DNA from: Hymenobacter ruricola
GTDB taxonomy: Bacteria > Bacteroidota > Bacteroidia > Cytophagales > Hymenobacteraceae
NCBI RefSeq assembly: GCF_015694525.1
Contig: NZ_JADQDM010000026.1
Span: 1-50,304, forward strand
Direction: 5' to 3'
DNA: 50,304 nucleotides
Both the position numbers and the translations under genes were made by a program. Under the pieces are notes generated by a model that saw only the letters and a list, made by a program, of their open reading frames with translations, had not been told where the DNA came from and ran no database searches. Each line of letters starts with the position of its first letter. The first letter of the stretch is position 1. Of the stretch, positions 13,668 to 22,097 are shown piece by piece.

Positions 13668-14261
13668 TCAGGCCAGCAGCTCCAGCCGAAGCTGGCCCAC
13701 GATGACCTGAAAAGGCGTTTCGTCGTGCACCCGGGCTACTTGCAGGGCTCCGGCCAGCGTGGTGAGCACCTGCGCGGCCTTGGCGGCGGGGCTACCCACA
13801 AAGCGCAGGCTGGCGGTGGCGCGCCCCACGGCCAGCACCTGGGCCAGCCACTCGGTCAGCTCGCGGTTGAAGGTGCGCAGCTCCGCCTGCATGAGCGGCG
13901 GCAGCGTCCGAAAATCGGCCGCCAGCGACCCAAAAAGGCACACCCGCCGGTCGTGGCCGAGGTGGTTGTCATACACCGCAAATAGGGCTTCTAGCTGTTC
14001 GACGGGCGGCAGGTCGGCCACGCGGGGCAGGTCGCGCCACTTGCGCAGGCGCCGCAGCTGCCGCGTCACCAGGGCCGTGCCCAGGTCGTCCTTGCTCGGG
14101 AAATGATAGTGAATGGCCGCCGGCTTCACGCCCAGCTCTTTGGCCAGGTGCTGGTAGCTGAACGCATTGAAGCCGCGCTCCAGCAGCAGCGCCTCGGCCA
14201 GGTCGAGAATGCGCGTGCGGGTATCAGGGGCAAGAGTTGGGGCAGCAGCCTTAGTCGTCAT
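13668..14261 (-). CDS. TetR family transcriptional regulator
   Basis: 197 aa. N-terminal TetR HTH: TRTRILDLAEALLLERGF, then AKELGVKPAAIHYHFPSKDDL. The C-terminal ligand domain resembles TetR_C members with QLEALFAVYDNHL. It is the first gene of a three-gene minus-strand series (TetR, hydrolase, NmrA-like). Its promoter contains an inverted repeat that is a likely own operator, so autorepression relieved by an unknown ligand is the simplest model. Confidence 0.9.
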   Translation of the reverse strand: MTTKAAAPTLAPDTRTRILDLAEALLLERGFNAFSYQHLAKELGVKPAAIHYHFPSKDDLGTALVTRQLRRLRKWRDLPRVADLPPVEQLEALFAVYDNHLGHDRRVCLFGSLAADFRTLPPLMQAELRTFNRELTEWLAQVLAVGRATASLRFVGSPAAKAAQVLTTLAGALQVARVHDETPFQVIVGQLRLELLA

Positions 14262-14268
14262 AATAAGA

Positions 14269-14300
14269 CAAAGATAACACTTACTTACTAAATAGTAAGT
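14269..14300 (-). promoter_or_regulatory. tetR promoter with candidate operator
   Basis: The minus-strand -7 box TATCTTTG lies at 14269-14276, 8 bases before the tetR ATG. Immediately upstream is ACTTACT-AAAT-AGTAAGT (14283-14300), a 7-bp inverted repeat with a 4-base spacer placed between the -7 and -33 positions, as expected for a repressor operator. Confidence 0.6.
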
Positions 14301-14316
14301 TATTTTTCATGAACCT

Positions 14317-14352
14317 AAAAAAGCCCTTTCCAATTCAGGAAGGGGCTTTTTG
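14317..14352. terminator. Bidirectional terminator
   Basis: AAAAAAGCCCTTTCC / GGAAGGGGCTTTTT with a 6-nt loop, one mismatch. It lies 34 bases downstream of the PD-(D/E)XK gene stop on the minus strand. Confidence 0.8.
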
Positions 14353-14385
14353 TTTTACATACGGGTTTCACTGAAACCGCTGGCC

Positions 14386-15111
14386 TTATTCTTCGGGCCC
14401 GCCAAGGCCCAGCGAGTCCACGGCCGCCTGCACGGCTTCGGCCCGGAAAGCTGGCGCGGTGGCCGGAGCTTTTAGGAGGCGCAGCAGGCGCTGGTATTTC
14501 TGCCGGCCCTCGGCCAGCATCTGCTCGCTCACTTCGATGGTGAACACGCCAAAGGGCTCCACTTTTTGCACGCCCACCAGCAGGAACCGCTCGGCGTGCA
14601 GGGCATCGGTGTAGAAGGCAGCTTGCCGGTCGTAGTCGTAGGCCGCGCACTGCCAGAGGAAGTGGTCGGCGTCGCGCGCCATGGTGGTTTTGAAATCGAT
14701 GATGGTGAACGGCTGGTCGGGGTGGTCCACCACAAGGTCGGCCCGCAGCTTGCACAGCGTATCGGTTTGGGGCTCTGTAAACAGCACGCTCACCTCGGGC
14801 TGGCCCAGGGCCAGGAGCTCGTTCAGCCGCGAATCGAGCTTGACGCCCTCCACCAGCCACCACACCAGCGTGTCGTTGAGGCCGGGCTGGCCGGCTACAT
14901 AGTCGTTGGGCTCCAGCAGGGCCGTGTGAAAGGCGGTGCCAAAGCTCAAAGCGCCGTCGCCGGCGCTGGTTTGGGGGCGGGGTGGGCGGCCGTCGAGGGC
15001 GTCGCGCAGGCGCGAAAGGTCAGAATTGGCCACGGCGGGCAGGGCCCGGTAGGTATCGTAGTCGAGGCGCAGCAGGTCGGGCCGGCGGAAAGTAGAATCA
15101 GATTCGGGCAT
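14386..15111 (-). CDS. PD-(D/E)XK nuclease family protein (RecE/exodeoxyribonuclease VIII-like)
   Basis: 241 aa. GALSFGTAFHTALLEP matches the helical histidine motif of phage-type exonucleases. CKLRADLVVDH followed by TIIDFKTTMA gives the catalytic D...(D)xK core, and AAYDYDRQAAFYTDAL is the family's QxxxY element. Such proteins resect DNA ends in phage recombination or act alone as nucleases. No recT/bet partner is nearby, so it may be a domesticated phage gene. Confidence 0.8.
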   Translation of the reverse strand: MPESDSTFRRPDLLRLDYDTYRALPAVANSDLSRLRDALDGRPPRPQTSAGDGALSFGTAFHTALLEPNDYVAGQPGLNDTLVWWLVEGVKLDSRLNELLALGQPEVSVLFTEPQTDTLCKLRADLVVDHPDQPFTIIDFKTTMARDADHFLWQCAAYDYDRQAAFYTDALHAERFLLVGVQKVEPFGVFTIEVSEQMLAEGRQKYQRLLRLLKAPATAPAFRAEAVQAAVDSLGLGGPEE

Positions 15112-15244
15112 GGGTGGTAAGGTAACAGCAAACTCGGCATTATGGCTCCGCCGGGAGTAGTACTAACGGCGGGGCCCGGCGGTTTCGGGGCGCGGTGCGT
15201 AAGCCTGCGTAAGTGCCCTGATTCGCCCGTTTATCCGCATTTTT

Positions 15245-15667
15245 ATGGCCCCCTGGATTCCGTACGCGCTGCTTTCGGCCCTGTTTGCGGCCCTCACTGC
15301 CCTATTTGCCAAAATCGGCATCAAGGGCGTTGATTCCGACCTGGCCACGGCCATTCGCACCGTGGTGATTCTTATCCTGGCCTGGGGCATTGCCGCGGCG
15401 CGCGGGGCCACGGCCGGACTGCCCGCCCTCACGGGGCGCACGTGGCTGTTTCTGGTGCTGTCGGGGCTGGCTACGGGGGCGTCGTGGCTTTGCTACTTCC
15501 GGGCGCTGAAGCTGGGGCCGGTGAGCCGCGTGGCCCCCGTCGACAAGCTGAGCGTGGCCCTCGCGCTGGTGCTGGCGGTGGTGTTTCTGGGCGAAACCAT
15601 TTCCGCCCGTGGCGCTCTGGGCGCGGGCCTGATACTGGCCGGCACCGTGGTATTGGTGTGGTCCTGA
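15245..15667 (+). CDS. EamA-type small membrane transporter (single domain)
   Basis: 140 aa with five hydrophobic segments. One EamA unit: YALLSALFAALTALFAKIG at the N-terminus and the family ending SVALALVLAVVFLGE followed by a final helix. Full EamA/DMT transporters have two such units, so this half-size protein must dimerise, as SMR proteins do. Substrate unknown. Confidence 0.85.
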   Translation: MAPWIPYALLSALFAALTALFAKIGIKGVDSDLATAIRTVVILILAWGIAAARGATAGLPALTGRTWLFLVLSGLATGASWLCYFRALKLGPVSRVAPVDKLSVALALVLAVVFLGETISARGALGAGLILAGTVVLVWS

Positions 15668-15712
15668 GTAAGCAATTAAGTAATTCGTGACCTGACCAAC
15701 TGTTGGAAGACG

Positions 15713-17026
15713 CTATTTTTCGGTCTTCTCAAACAGGGAGCTTTGCGCTTTCAGCTGCGCCACTTTGCGCGCTATTTCCGGCAGGCCCAGGTTGTGAATG
15801 CTCCCCAAATGAGTGGTCTGAAATTCGCGGTGCGGCACGTAGCTGCCATCTTCCACGGCGCGTCCCACCTGCTGGTAGGCATCGCGAAACGGCACGCCGG
15901 AAATAATTAATTGATTAATGTTTTCCACTGAAAATATGGGGTCGTATTTCGCCTGCTCAATCACGCCCGGCTTAATCTTGATTTCGGGCAGCGCAAACAG
16001 CAGGATATCCAGCAAGTCCGAAAACTGCATCATGGGTCCGAACAACAGTTCTTTCAGCAGTTGAAAGTCGCGGTGGTAGCCGCTGGGCAGGTTGCTGGTG
16101 GCCAGAATGATGTCGTTGGGAAGGGCCTGCAGGCGGTTGGCGTGGCCGCGCACCAGCTCAAATACGTCGGGGTTCTTTTTGTGTGGCATGATGCTGGAAC
16201 CCGTCGTAAACTCCTTTGGCAAGGTCACAAAGCCCAAGTCCTGGCTGTTGTACATCACCAAATCGTACGCCAGCTTGCCCAGCGTGCCGGCCGCGCCCGC
16301 GATGGCAAACGCCAGCGTTTTCTCGGTTTTGCCGCGTAGCATTTGGGCCCCCACGGCGCTCACGGCCACGTTGCCGAAACCCATTTCGCGGGTTGTCATC
16401 GCGCGGTCAATTGGGAAGCTGCTGCCGAAGCCGGCGCCTGAGCCCAGCGGGTTCTGGTCGGCCACGGTGTGCGCGGCCTCAAATAAGGCCAAATCCAGCA
16501 GCAGATGCTCGGCATACGCCGAAAACCACAGGCCGAAACTGCTCGGCATGGCCGCCTGAAAATGCGTGTAGCCCGGCAGCAGGTCGTTTTTGTGCGCTTC
16601 GGCCTTTTGCAGCAGCACCTCTACCAGCGCCAGCATTCTACTGGCAATACGTTCGGTATAATCCTTTATAAACAGCTGAATGGCCGTTAGAACCTGGTCG
16701 TTCCGCGAGCGTGCTGTGTGAATTTTCTTGCCCGCGTCGCCAAATTTCGCCGTCAGGTAATGCTCAATTTTGGAGTGTACGTCTTCAAAATCTGCCTCTA
16801 TTTGGAACGTACCCGCTGCTACCTGGGCTAAAAGCTCATCCAGCCCAATTATCAACTGCTGCCGTTCGGCCTCGGAAATCAGGCCCACGCTGGCCAGCAT
16901 GTTGGCCTGAGCTTTCGAGGCGAGCATATCGAACGGCGCGAGGTACATATCCAGCGCCCGGTCCTGCCCGACAGTAAATTGTTCGATGGTATCGTTCACC
17001 GAAAATCCTTTTTCCCAAATTTTCAT
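15713..17026 (-). CDS. argH: Argininosuccinate lyase
   Basis: 437 aa. Last step of arginine synthesis: argininosuccinate to arginine and fumarate. Fumarase/aspartase superfamily signature GSSIMPHKKNPDVFE is present, as are HTARSRNDQVLT and the catalytic-loop histidine in PGYTHFQ. Length is slightly shorter than the usual 455-465 because of a compact C-terminus. It is the last gene of argB-argE-argH; 19 bases separate it from argE. Confidence 0.96.
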   Translation of the reverse strand: MKIWEKGFSVNDTIEQFTVGQDRALDMYLAPFDMLASKAQANMLASVGLISEAERQQLIIGLDELLAQVAAGTFQIEADFEDVHSKIEHYLTAKFGDAGKKIHTARSRNDQVLTAIQLFIKDYTERIASRMLALVEVLLQKAEAHKNDLLPGYTHFQAAMPSSFGLWFSAYAEHLLLDLALFEAAHTVADQNPLGSGAGFGSSFPIDRAMTTREMGFGNVAVSAVGAQMLRGKTEKTLAFAIAGAAGTLGKLAYDLVMYNSQDLGFVTLPKEFTTGSSIMPHKKNPDVFELVRGHANRLQALPNDIILATSNLPSGYHRDFQLLKELLFGPMMQFSDLLDILLFALPEIKIKPGVIEQAKYDPIFSVENINQLIISGVPFRDAYQQVGRAVEDGSYVPHREFQTTHLGSIHNLGLPEIARKVAQLKAQSSLFEKTEK

Positions 17027-17045
17027 AGCGCGAGCTAGTAATTAA

Positions 17046-18113
17046 TTAAAAGCTGAAGCCCGATAACAAGGCGATGTAATCCCGAATGCCTGCCCGAATT
17101 TCACTCACCAAAATATATTCGTCCGGCGTGTGCGAGCGGGCGCTGTCGCCCGGCCCCATTTTCAGGGTTTCAAACGGCATCATCGACTGGTCCGACAGCG
17201 TGGGCGAGCCGTAGACTGTTTTTCCCATGGCTATTCCTTTGCGCACCAGCGGGTGGGTTTCGCTGATTCGGGAAGAATTTAAATGCGTGGAGCGAGGCAC
17301 TATTTCGGACTGCAAATTTCCCTTCAGAAAATCGACAATTTCCTGATTCTGGTACAGCTCATTAGTGCGTACATCCACCACAAACTGACAGCGGTCGGGC
17401 ACCACGTTGTGCTGCGTGCCGGCGCTTATCTGCGTCACCGTCGTTTTCACCGGTCCCAATAGCGGCGATACACGGAGAAACTGATGGCTCCGCAACCACT
17501 GAATATCATCCAATGCCTTGTAAAGGGCGTTTTCGCCTTCCTCACGGGCCGCGTGGCCGGTTTTGCCGTGGGCCGTGCAGTCCAGCACAATCAGGCCTTT
17601 TTCAGCAATGGCCAGGTTCATGCCCGTGGGCTCGCCCACAATACCAACGTCAATCTTGCCCAACTCCGGCAGCACGCTGCGAATGCCATTTACTCCGGAT
17701 ATTTCCTCCTCTGCGGTAATTGCGCAGATTAAATTAAACGCACTCGGCCTGCTCTCGAAATACAGAAACGTTGCCAGCAAACTCACGGCCGATGCGCCGG
17801 CATCGTTGCTGCCCAAGCCAATCAGTTTTTCCCCCTCCACCGCGGCGCCGAACGGGTCGAAAGTCCAGCCTACGCCGGGCTTCACGGTGTCGTGGTGAGA
17901 GTTGAGCAAAACCGTGGGCTTGTTCGCGTCGAAGTGCTGCGAAACTGCCCACACGTTGTTGTGCTGGCGCCGCACCCTGCTGCCGTGCGCCACAAGAAAC
18001 TCCTGAATGAGCGTTGCCGTACCGGCTTCCTCACGGGAGAAGGAGGGCGTTTGAATCAGCCGAATCAATAAATTAACGGCCTCGTCGCTCAACTGATTTA
18101 TCAGGTCAGGCAT
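17046..18113 (-). CDS. argE: M20 family deacylase, arginine pathway (ArgE role)
   Basis: 355-aa M20 metallopeptidase. Metal ligands are visible in NSHHDTVKP (HxD), GSNDAGAS and TAEEEISG (catalytic Glu pair). In Bacteroidota the acyl group is kept until after carbamoylation, so the likely substrate is N-acetyl- (or N-succinyl-) citrulline rather than acetylornithine. The argF' paralogue at 30713 supports this. It overlaps argB by 13 bases, so translation is probably coupled. Confidence 0.9.
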   Translation of the reverse strand: MPDLINQLSDEAVNLLIRLIQTPSFSREEAGTATLIQEFLVAHGSRVRRQHNNVWAVSQHFDANKPTVLLNSHHDTVKPGVGWTFDPFGAAVEGEKLIGLGSNDAGASAVSLLATFLYFESRPSAFNLICAITAEEEISGVNGIRSVLPELGKIDVGIVGEPTGMNLAIAEKGLIVLDCTAHGKTGHAAREEGENALYKALDDIQWLRSHQFLRVSPLLGPVKTTVTQISAGTQHNVVPDRCQFVVDVRTNELYQNQEIVDFLKGNLQSEIVPRSTHLNSSRISETHPLVRKGIAMGKTVYGSPTLSDQSMMPFETLKMGPGDSARSHTPDEYILVSEIRAGIRDYIALLSGFSF

Positions 18114-18883
18114 AGGGTCGTTTTCAGGTCGTCGTTGAGATGCAGCGCGTGCTCAATAATTACTTTCTCGACACCGAATTGCAATGCCTCGAACGCGTTT
18201 TCCAATTTGGGCAGCATGCCATCGGCAATAATGCCGCTTTCTTTTAATTCGGCGTAATCAGTTAGATTGATTTTTGTGATTACAGAATTGTTGTCGCTCA
18301 CATCAGCAAGCACGCCGCGTTTTTCAAAGCAAAAATGCAGTATTACGGCGTATTGTTTGCTCATCGCCTTGGCTACGGCAGCGGCAATGGTATCGGCGTT
18401 GGTATTTAATAGCTGGCCATTGCCATCGTGATTAATCGGGCAGAAAACCGGCGTCAGTCCCCATATCAAAAATTGGTGAAGGAGGCCGGTATTTACGTTG
18501 GCCTCGCTTAAATCTCCCACGAAACCGTAGTCAATTTCGCGCACCGGGCGCTTCACAGCCCGAATTACGTTACCATCGGCGCCACTGAGGCCCAGGGCAT
18601 TAACGCCGCTGCTTTGCAACGCGGCCACTATCTGCTTGTTGGTTTTACCGGCGTAGAACATGGTCACCAAGTCCAGCGTGACGGCGTCGGTGATGCGGCG
18701 GCCGTGTACCATGCGCGGCGTCAGGCCCAGGCGTTGAAGCATCTCGCTGGCACCTTTGCCGCCGCCGTGCACAAGAATTTTTGGGCTAGCTACGGCGGAA
18801 AACTGCCGCAGAAACTCCAACAAATCGGCTTCGTTGTCAATGATGCCGCCGCCTATTTTAAATACGTTTAATTCCGGCTTCAT
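18101..18883 (-). CDS. argB: N-acetylglutamate kinase
   Basis: 260 aa, starting at MKPELNVFKIGGGIIDNE; an upstream in-frame ATG would add nine residues (MGLRACEGA) not expected for the family. Amino-acid kinase motifs: FKIGGG, VHGGGKGASEML (glycine-rich loop), LGLSGADGN, NINAD-like NTNADTIAAAVA. It phosphorylates the acylated glutamate. First gene of the minus arm, transcribed from the shared divergent region. Confidence 0.94.
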   Translation of the reverse strand: MKPELNVFKIGGGIIDNEADLLEFLRQFSAVASPKILVHGGGKGASEMLQRLGLTPRMVHGRRITDAVTLDLVTMFYAGKTNKQIVAALQSSGVNALGLSGADGNVIRAVKRPVREIDYGFVGDLSEANVNTGLLHQFLIWGLTPVFCPINHDGNGQLLNTNADTIAAAVAKAMSKQYAVILHFCFEKRGVLADVSDNNSVITKINLTDYAELKESGIIADGMLPKLENAFEALQFGVEKVIIEHALHLNDDLKTTLCLT

Positions 18884-18949
18884 CGCTCCTTCACATGCGC
18901 GCAAACCCAAGGACGGGCTGCGCCTAATTCAAAAAAGACCTCGAAAAGG

Positions 18950-18980
18950 TTGCGGGCAAAAGTAGGGCCTTTTACCTTTG
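18950..18980 (+). promoter_or_regulatory. Promoter of the argA-argG-argC-argD arm
   Basis: TTG at 18950-18952, 20-base spacer, TACCTTTG at 18973-18980: a full Bacteroidota -33/-7 promoter. Transcription would start near 18987, giving a leader of more than 300 bases before the GNAT gene. Confidence 0.65.
18957..18964 (-). promoter_or_regulatory. -7 box of the argB-argE-argH arm
   Basis: On the minus strand this reads TACTTTTG, matching TAnnTTTG, 73 bases before the argB ATG. It lies inside the spacer of the plus-strand promoter, so the two promoters overlap and should compete or share one regulator. Confidence 0.55.
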
Positions 18981-19043
18981 CGGCAGAATTGAACCACTTG
19001 GTTCGCGGCTTCGTTAGAGCGCCGAATCGACTTGCTATTCGCC

Positions 19044-19145
19044 ATGCCCATCTTCGTTTCCACGTCTTTAGTGCCCGCTCCGGCCTTCCAGCCGGTCGTG
19101 GCCGACGTGCGCGAAACGACGTGCGCCCTGGTGCGACGACCCTAG
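19044..19145 (+). CDS. Candidate Arg leader peptide, 33 aa
   Basis: ATG at 19044, TAG at 19143. Product starts MPIFVSTSLVPAPAFQ and ends DVRETTCALVRRP, with arginine codons CGC, CGA, CGA, the last two consecutive and next to the stop. Directly after the stop is hairpin GCGGCT-TCAGC-AGCCGC and then GGCC-CCTT-GGCC. The position in the long leader of the arg arm fits ribosome-stalling control by charged tRNA-Arg. No T-tract follows the hairpin, so classical termination is not shown. Could be chance in GC-rich DNA. Confidence 0.35.
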   Translation: MPIFVSTSLVPAPAFQPVVADVRETTCALVRRP

Positions 19146-19301
19146 CGGCTTCAGCAGCCGCATGTTGGCCCCTTGGCCAGCGCCTTTGAGCCGGGCTAGT
19201 ATCCGCTCAACTTACAGACAGGTTTGGGCTTTAGCAGGAATTTCCCGTAGCCAACGGGTTTCCGGACAGCCACGCATCTATCCCTAAGTTTCTCATTAAC
19301 A

Positions 19302-19934
19302 ATGACAATACGGGTTGCAACGGCAGCGGACGCGCAGTACGCTGAACAATTATGCCAATGGTACGTCGAGTCGGCCAAAACGCGGGGCACCGGCATCGCC
19401 AAGCGCGAGCCGGCTTACGTGGCCCAAAAGATGGCCAGCGGCGACGGCATTATTGCTTTTGTGGATGATGAGCTGGCCGGCTTTTGCTACATCGAAACCT
19501 TTGATGACAAGACCTTTGTGGTCAACTCGGGCCTGATTGTGAACGCCCAGATTCGCAAGGGCGGCGTGGGCCGTGCCATCAAGCAGGCGGTGTTTGAACT
19601 GTCGCGCACCAAGTACCCGCAGGCCAAGATTTTCGGCATCACGACCAGCCTGGCCGTGATGAAAATCAATACCGACCTGGGCTACGAGCCCGTCACGTTC
19701 TCGGAGCTCACGAGCAGCGAAGACTTCTGGAAAGGCTGCAAAAGCTGCAAAAACTACGGCATCCTGATGGAGAACGAGCGCAAGATGTGCCTCTGCACGG
19801 GCATGCTCTACGATGCGGCCGACAAGCTTGTGCAGGTACAAGTGCCCGATTTCGCCAGCCATAGCACGCCGCCGCTGCCCATTGGCGCCGACCCTGCGCC
19901 TACTCCCTCTTCTGAAACCGACTCTGCATCTTAG
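19302..19934 (+). CDS. argA: GNAT acetyltransferase, probable N-acetylglutamate synthase
   Basis: 210 aa. GNAT fold: N-terminal TIRVATAADAQYAEQL, acetyl-CoA loop IRKGGVGRAIKQAVF, and beta5/alpha4 region IFGITTSLAVMKINTDLGYEP. A cysteine cluster follows, GCKSCKN...CLCTGM (CxxC and CxC), which may bind zinc. It lies two bases before argG, and the window has no argJ or classical argA. It most likely supplies the first step, acylation of glutamate. The gene symbol reflects role, not orthology to E. coli ArgA. The last about 30 residues are Pro/Ser-rich and probably disordered. Confidence 0.72.
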   Translation: MTIRVATAADAQYAEQLCQWYVESAKTRGTGIAKREPAYVAQKMASGDGIIAFVDDELAGFCYIETFDDKTFVVNSGLIVNAQIRKGGVGRAIKQAVFELSRTKYPQAKIFGITTSLAVMKINTDLGYEPVTFSELTSSEDFWKGCKSCKNYGILMENERKMCLCTGMLYDAADKLVQVQVPDFASHSTPPLPIGADPAPTPSSETDSAS

Positions 19935-19936
19935 AA

Positions 19937-21127
19937 ATGAAGAAAAAAGCCATTCTCGCCTACAGCGGCGGCCTCGACACCTCGTTTTGCGCCGTGTATT
20001 TGTCGCGCGAGCTCGACCTGGAAGTCCACACTGTCATCGTCAATTCCGGCGGTTTCACGGCCGAAGAGTTAGCTGCCATTGAAAAGCGCGCCTACGAGTT
20101 GGGTTCGGTGAAGCACGAGGTAATTGACGTGACCGCACGCTTCTACCAGGATTGCCTGCGCTACCTACTGTTTGGCAACGTGCTGAAGAACGATACCTAT
20201 CCGCTGAGCGTGAGTGCCGAGCGCATGTTTCAGTCGCTGGCCATTGCCGAGTACGCCCGCGCCAACGAGGCCGAATACATCGCACACGGCAGTACCGGCG
20301 CCGGCAACGACCAAGTGCGTTTTGACGTGGCTTTTGCGGTAATTGCACCCAAAACAGAGATTCTGACGCCCATCCGCGACCTGAAATTGTCGCGTCAGGC
20401 CGAGATTGAATACCTGCAAAAACAGGGATTTGAGATGAGCTGGGAAAAGGCGAAATATTCGATTAATAAAGGCATTTGGGGCACCAGCGTGGGCGGCGTC
20501 GAAACGCTGACTTCGCACGAGGCCCTGCCGGAAACCGCTTACCCCTCGCAATTGCAGCGCCAGGACTCGGAGCGCGTGGAAATCACCTTCGAAAAAGGTG
20601 AGCCCGTGGCGCTGAATGGCGAAGCGCTAGAGCCCGTGGCTCTGATTCAGAAGCTGAACGAGTTGGGTGCGGCCTTCGCCGTGGGACGCGACATTCACGT
20701 GGGCGATACCATTCTGGGCATCAAAGGCCGCGTGGGATTTGAGGCGCCCGCGCCGCTCATCCTCATCAAGGCCCACCACCTGTTGGAGAAGCACACCAGC
20801 ACCCGCTGGCAGTTGCTACATAAGGATTACATCGCCAACTGGTACGGCACCTTGCTGCATGAGGCACAGTACCTTGACCCGGTAATGCGCGACATGGAAG
20901 CCTTCCTCGCTTCGTCGCAACACCACGTGTCGGGCAAGGTTTTCGTCAACTTAGAGCCGTATCGATTTGAATTACTCGGCATCGAGTCGAAGTATGATAT
21001 GATGCAGTCGAAAGTGGCGACCTACGGCGAGGAAAACAACGCCTGGGATTCGCGCGACGCCCGCGGTTTCATCAAGATTTTTGGCAATCAACTGAAAATT
21101 AGCGCCAGCCTGCACGATGAAAATTAA
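19937..21127 (+). CDS. argG: Argininosuccinate synthase
   Basis: 396 aa. ATP-dependent ligation of citrulline and aspartate. The N-terminal PP-loop KKAILAYSGGLDTSFC is intact, as are GSTGAGNDQVRF and the family's Trp/Gly-rich segment IWGTSVGGVETL. Length is normal. It starts two bases after the GNAT stop and overlaps argC by 11 bases, so the genes are translationally coupled. Confidence 0.96.
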   Translation: MKKKAILAYSGGLDTSFCAVYLSRELDLEVHTVIVNSGGFTAEELAAIEKRAYELGSVKHEVIDVTARFYQDCLRYLLFGNVLKNDTYPLSVSAERMFQSLAIAEYARANEAEYIAHGSTGAGNDQVRFDVAFAVIAPKTEILTPIRDLKLSRQAEIEYLQKQGFEMSWEKAKYSINKGIWGTSVGGVETLTSHEALPETAYPSQLQRQDSERVEITFEKGEPVALNGEALEPVALIQKLNELGAAFAVGRDIHVGDTILGIKGRVGFEAPAPLILIKAHHLLEKHTSTRWQLLHKDYIANWYGTLLHEAQYLDPVMRDMEAFLASSQHHVSGKVFVNLEPYRFELLGIESKYDMMQSKVATYGEENNAWDSRDARGFIKIFGNQLKISASLHDEN

Positions 21128-22097
21128 AGCCGGCATTGTGGGCGGCGCTGGCTACACGGCCGGCGAGCTTATCCGCATTTTGCTGCACCACGAGTTTGTG
21201 GAGCTGGGCAACATCGTGAGTTCTTCAAACGCGGGCAACCCTGTGTACCAGGTGCACGACGACCTGGTGGGCGAAACCGAACTGGTTTTCGCTGCGGAAT
21301 TGGCTGGCGACGAAGACGTAGTATTTCTGTGCCTCGGCCACGGTAATTCCAAGGCGTGGCTGCACAAAAACGCCCTGCCCGCAACCACGCACGTCATCGA
21401 CCTGAGTAACGATTTCCGCCTGCACGCCGATGCCGAATTTGAAGACCGAGAGTTCGTGTATGGCCTGCCGGAACTGAACAAAAGTCGCATCCAGCAAGCC
21501 CAGAGTATTGCGAACCCCGGCTGTTTCGCCACGGCCATTCAGTTGGCGCTGCTGCCGCTGGCGCAGGCCGGTAAGCTCACCGACGACATCCACGTTTCGG
21601 CCATCACCGGCTCGACCGGAGCGGGCCAGAGCCTGTCGGAAACCACGCATTTCTCGTGGCGCACCAACAACGTGTCCATCTACAAGCCCTTCACGCACCA
21701 GCACCTCGGCGAAATCGGCGAGAGCCTGGCGCAACTGCAGCAGCAGTCGGATGCTGAGATTTACTTTATTCCCTACCGCGGGAATTTCTCGCGGGGCATT
21801 TTCGCCAGCGTCTACACGCCGTCAGATTTGACGCAGGACGGGGCACGGGCGCTGTACCGGCAGTTTTACGCCGACGCGCCGTTCACCACGGTTTCGGATA
21901 AGGAAATTCACCTCAAGCAGGTGGTGAATACCAACAAATGCCTGCTGCACGTGCAGAAGCAGGGCAGGCAGTTGCTCATCACCTCGGTTATCGACAATCT
22001 GGTAAAAGGCGCCTCGGGCCAGGCCGTGCAGAATATGAACTTGCTTTTTGGCTTGCCAGAAACGACGGGCCTCAACCTTAAATCAGTGCTTTTTTAA
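21117..22097 (+). CDS. argC: N-acetyl-gamma-glutamyl-phosphate reductase
   Basis: 326 aa. NADPH-dependent reduction of acylglutamyl phosphate. Rossmann motif IVGGAGYTAGELIRIL at the N-terminus and catalytic cysteine in SIANPGCFATAIQL. The conserved GSTGAGQSLSETTHF and YRGNFSRGI segments are present. Shares the A of its stop with argD's start (21117-22097 / 22097). Confidence 0.96.
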   Translation: MKIKAGIVGGAGYTAGELIRILLHHEFVELGNIVSSSNAGNPVYQVHDDLVGETELVFAAELAGDEDVVFLCLGHGNSKAWLHKNALPATTHVIDLSNDFRLHADAEFEDREFVYGLPELNKSRIQQAQSIANPGCFATAIQLALLPLAQAGKLTDDIHVSAITGSTGAGQSLSETTHFSWRTNNVSIYKPFTHQHLGEIGESLAQLQQQSDAEIYFIPYRGNFSRGIFASVYTPSDLTQDGARALYRQFYADAPFTTVSDKEIHLKQVVNTNKCLLHVQKQGRQLLITSVIDNLVKGASGQAVQNMNLLFGLPETTGLNLKSVLF

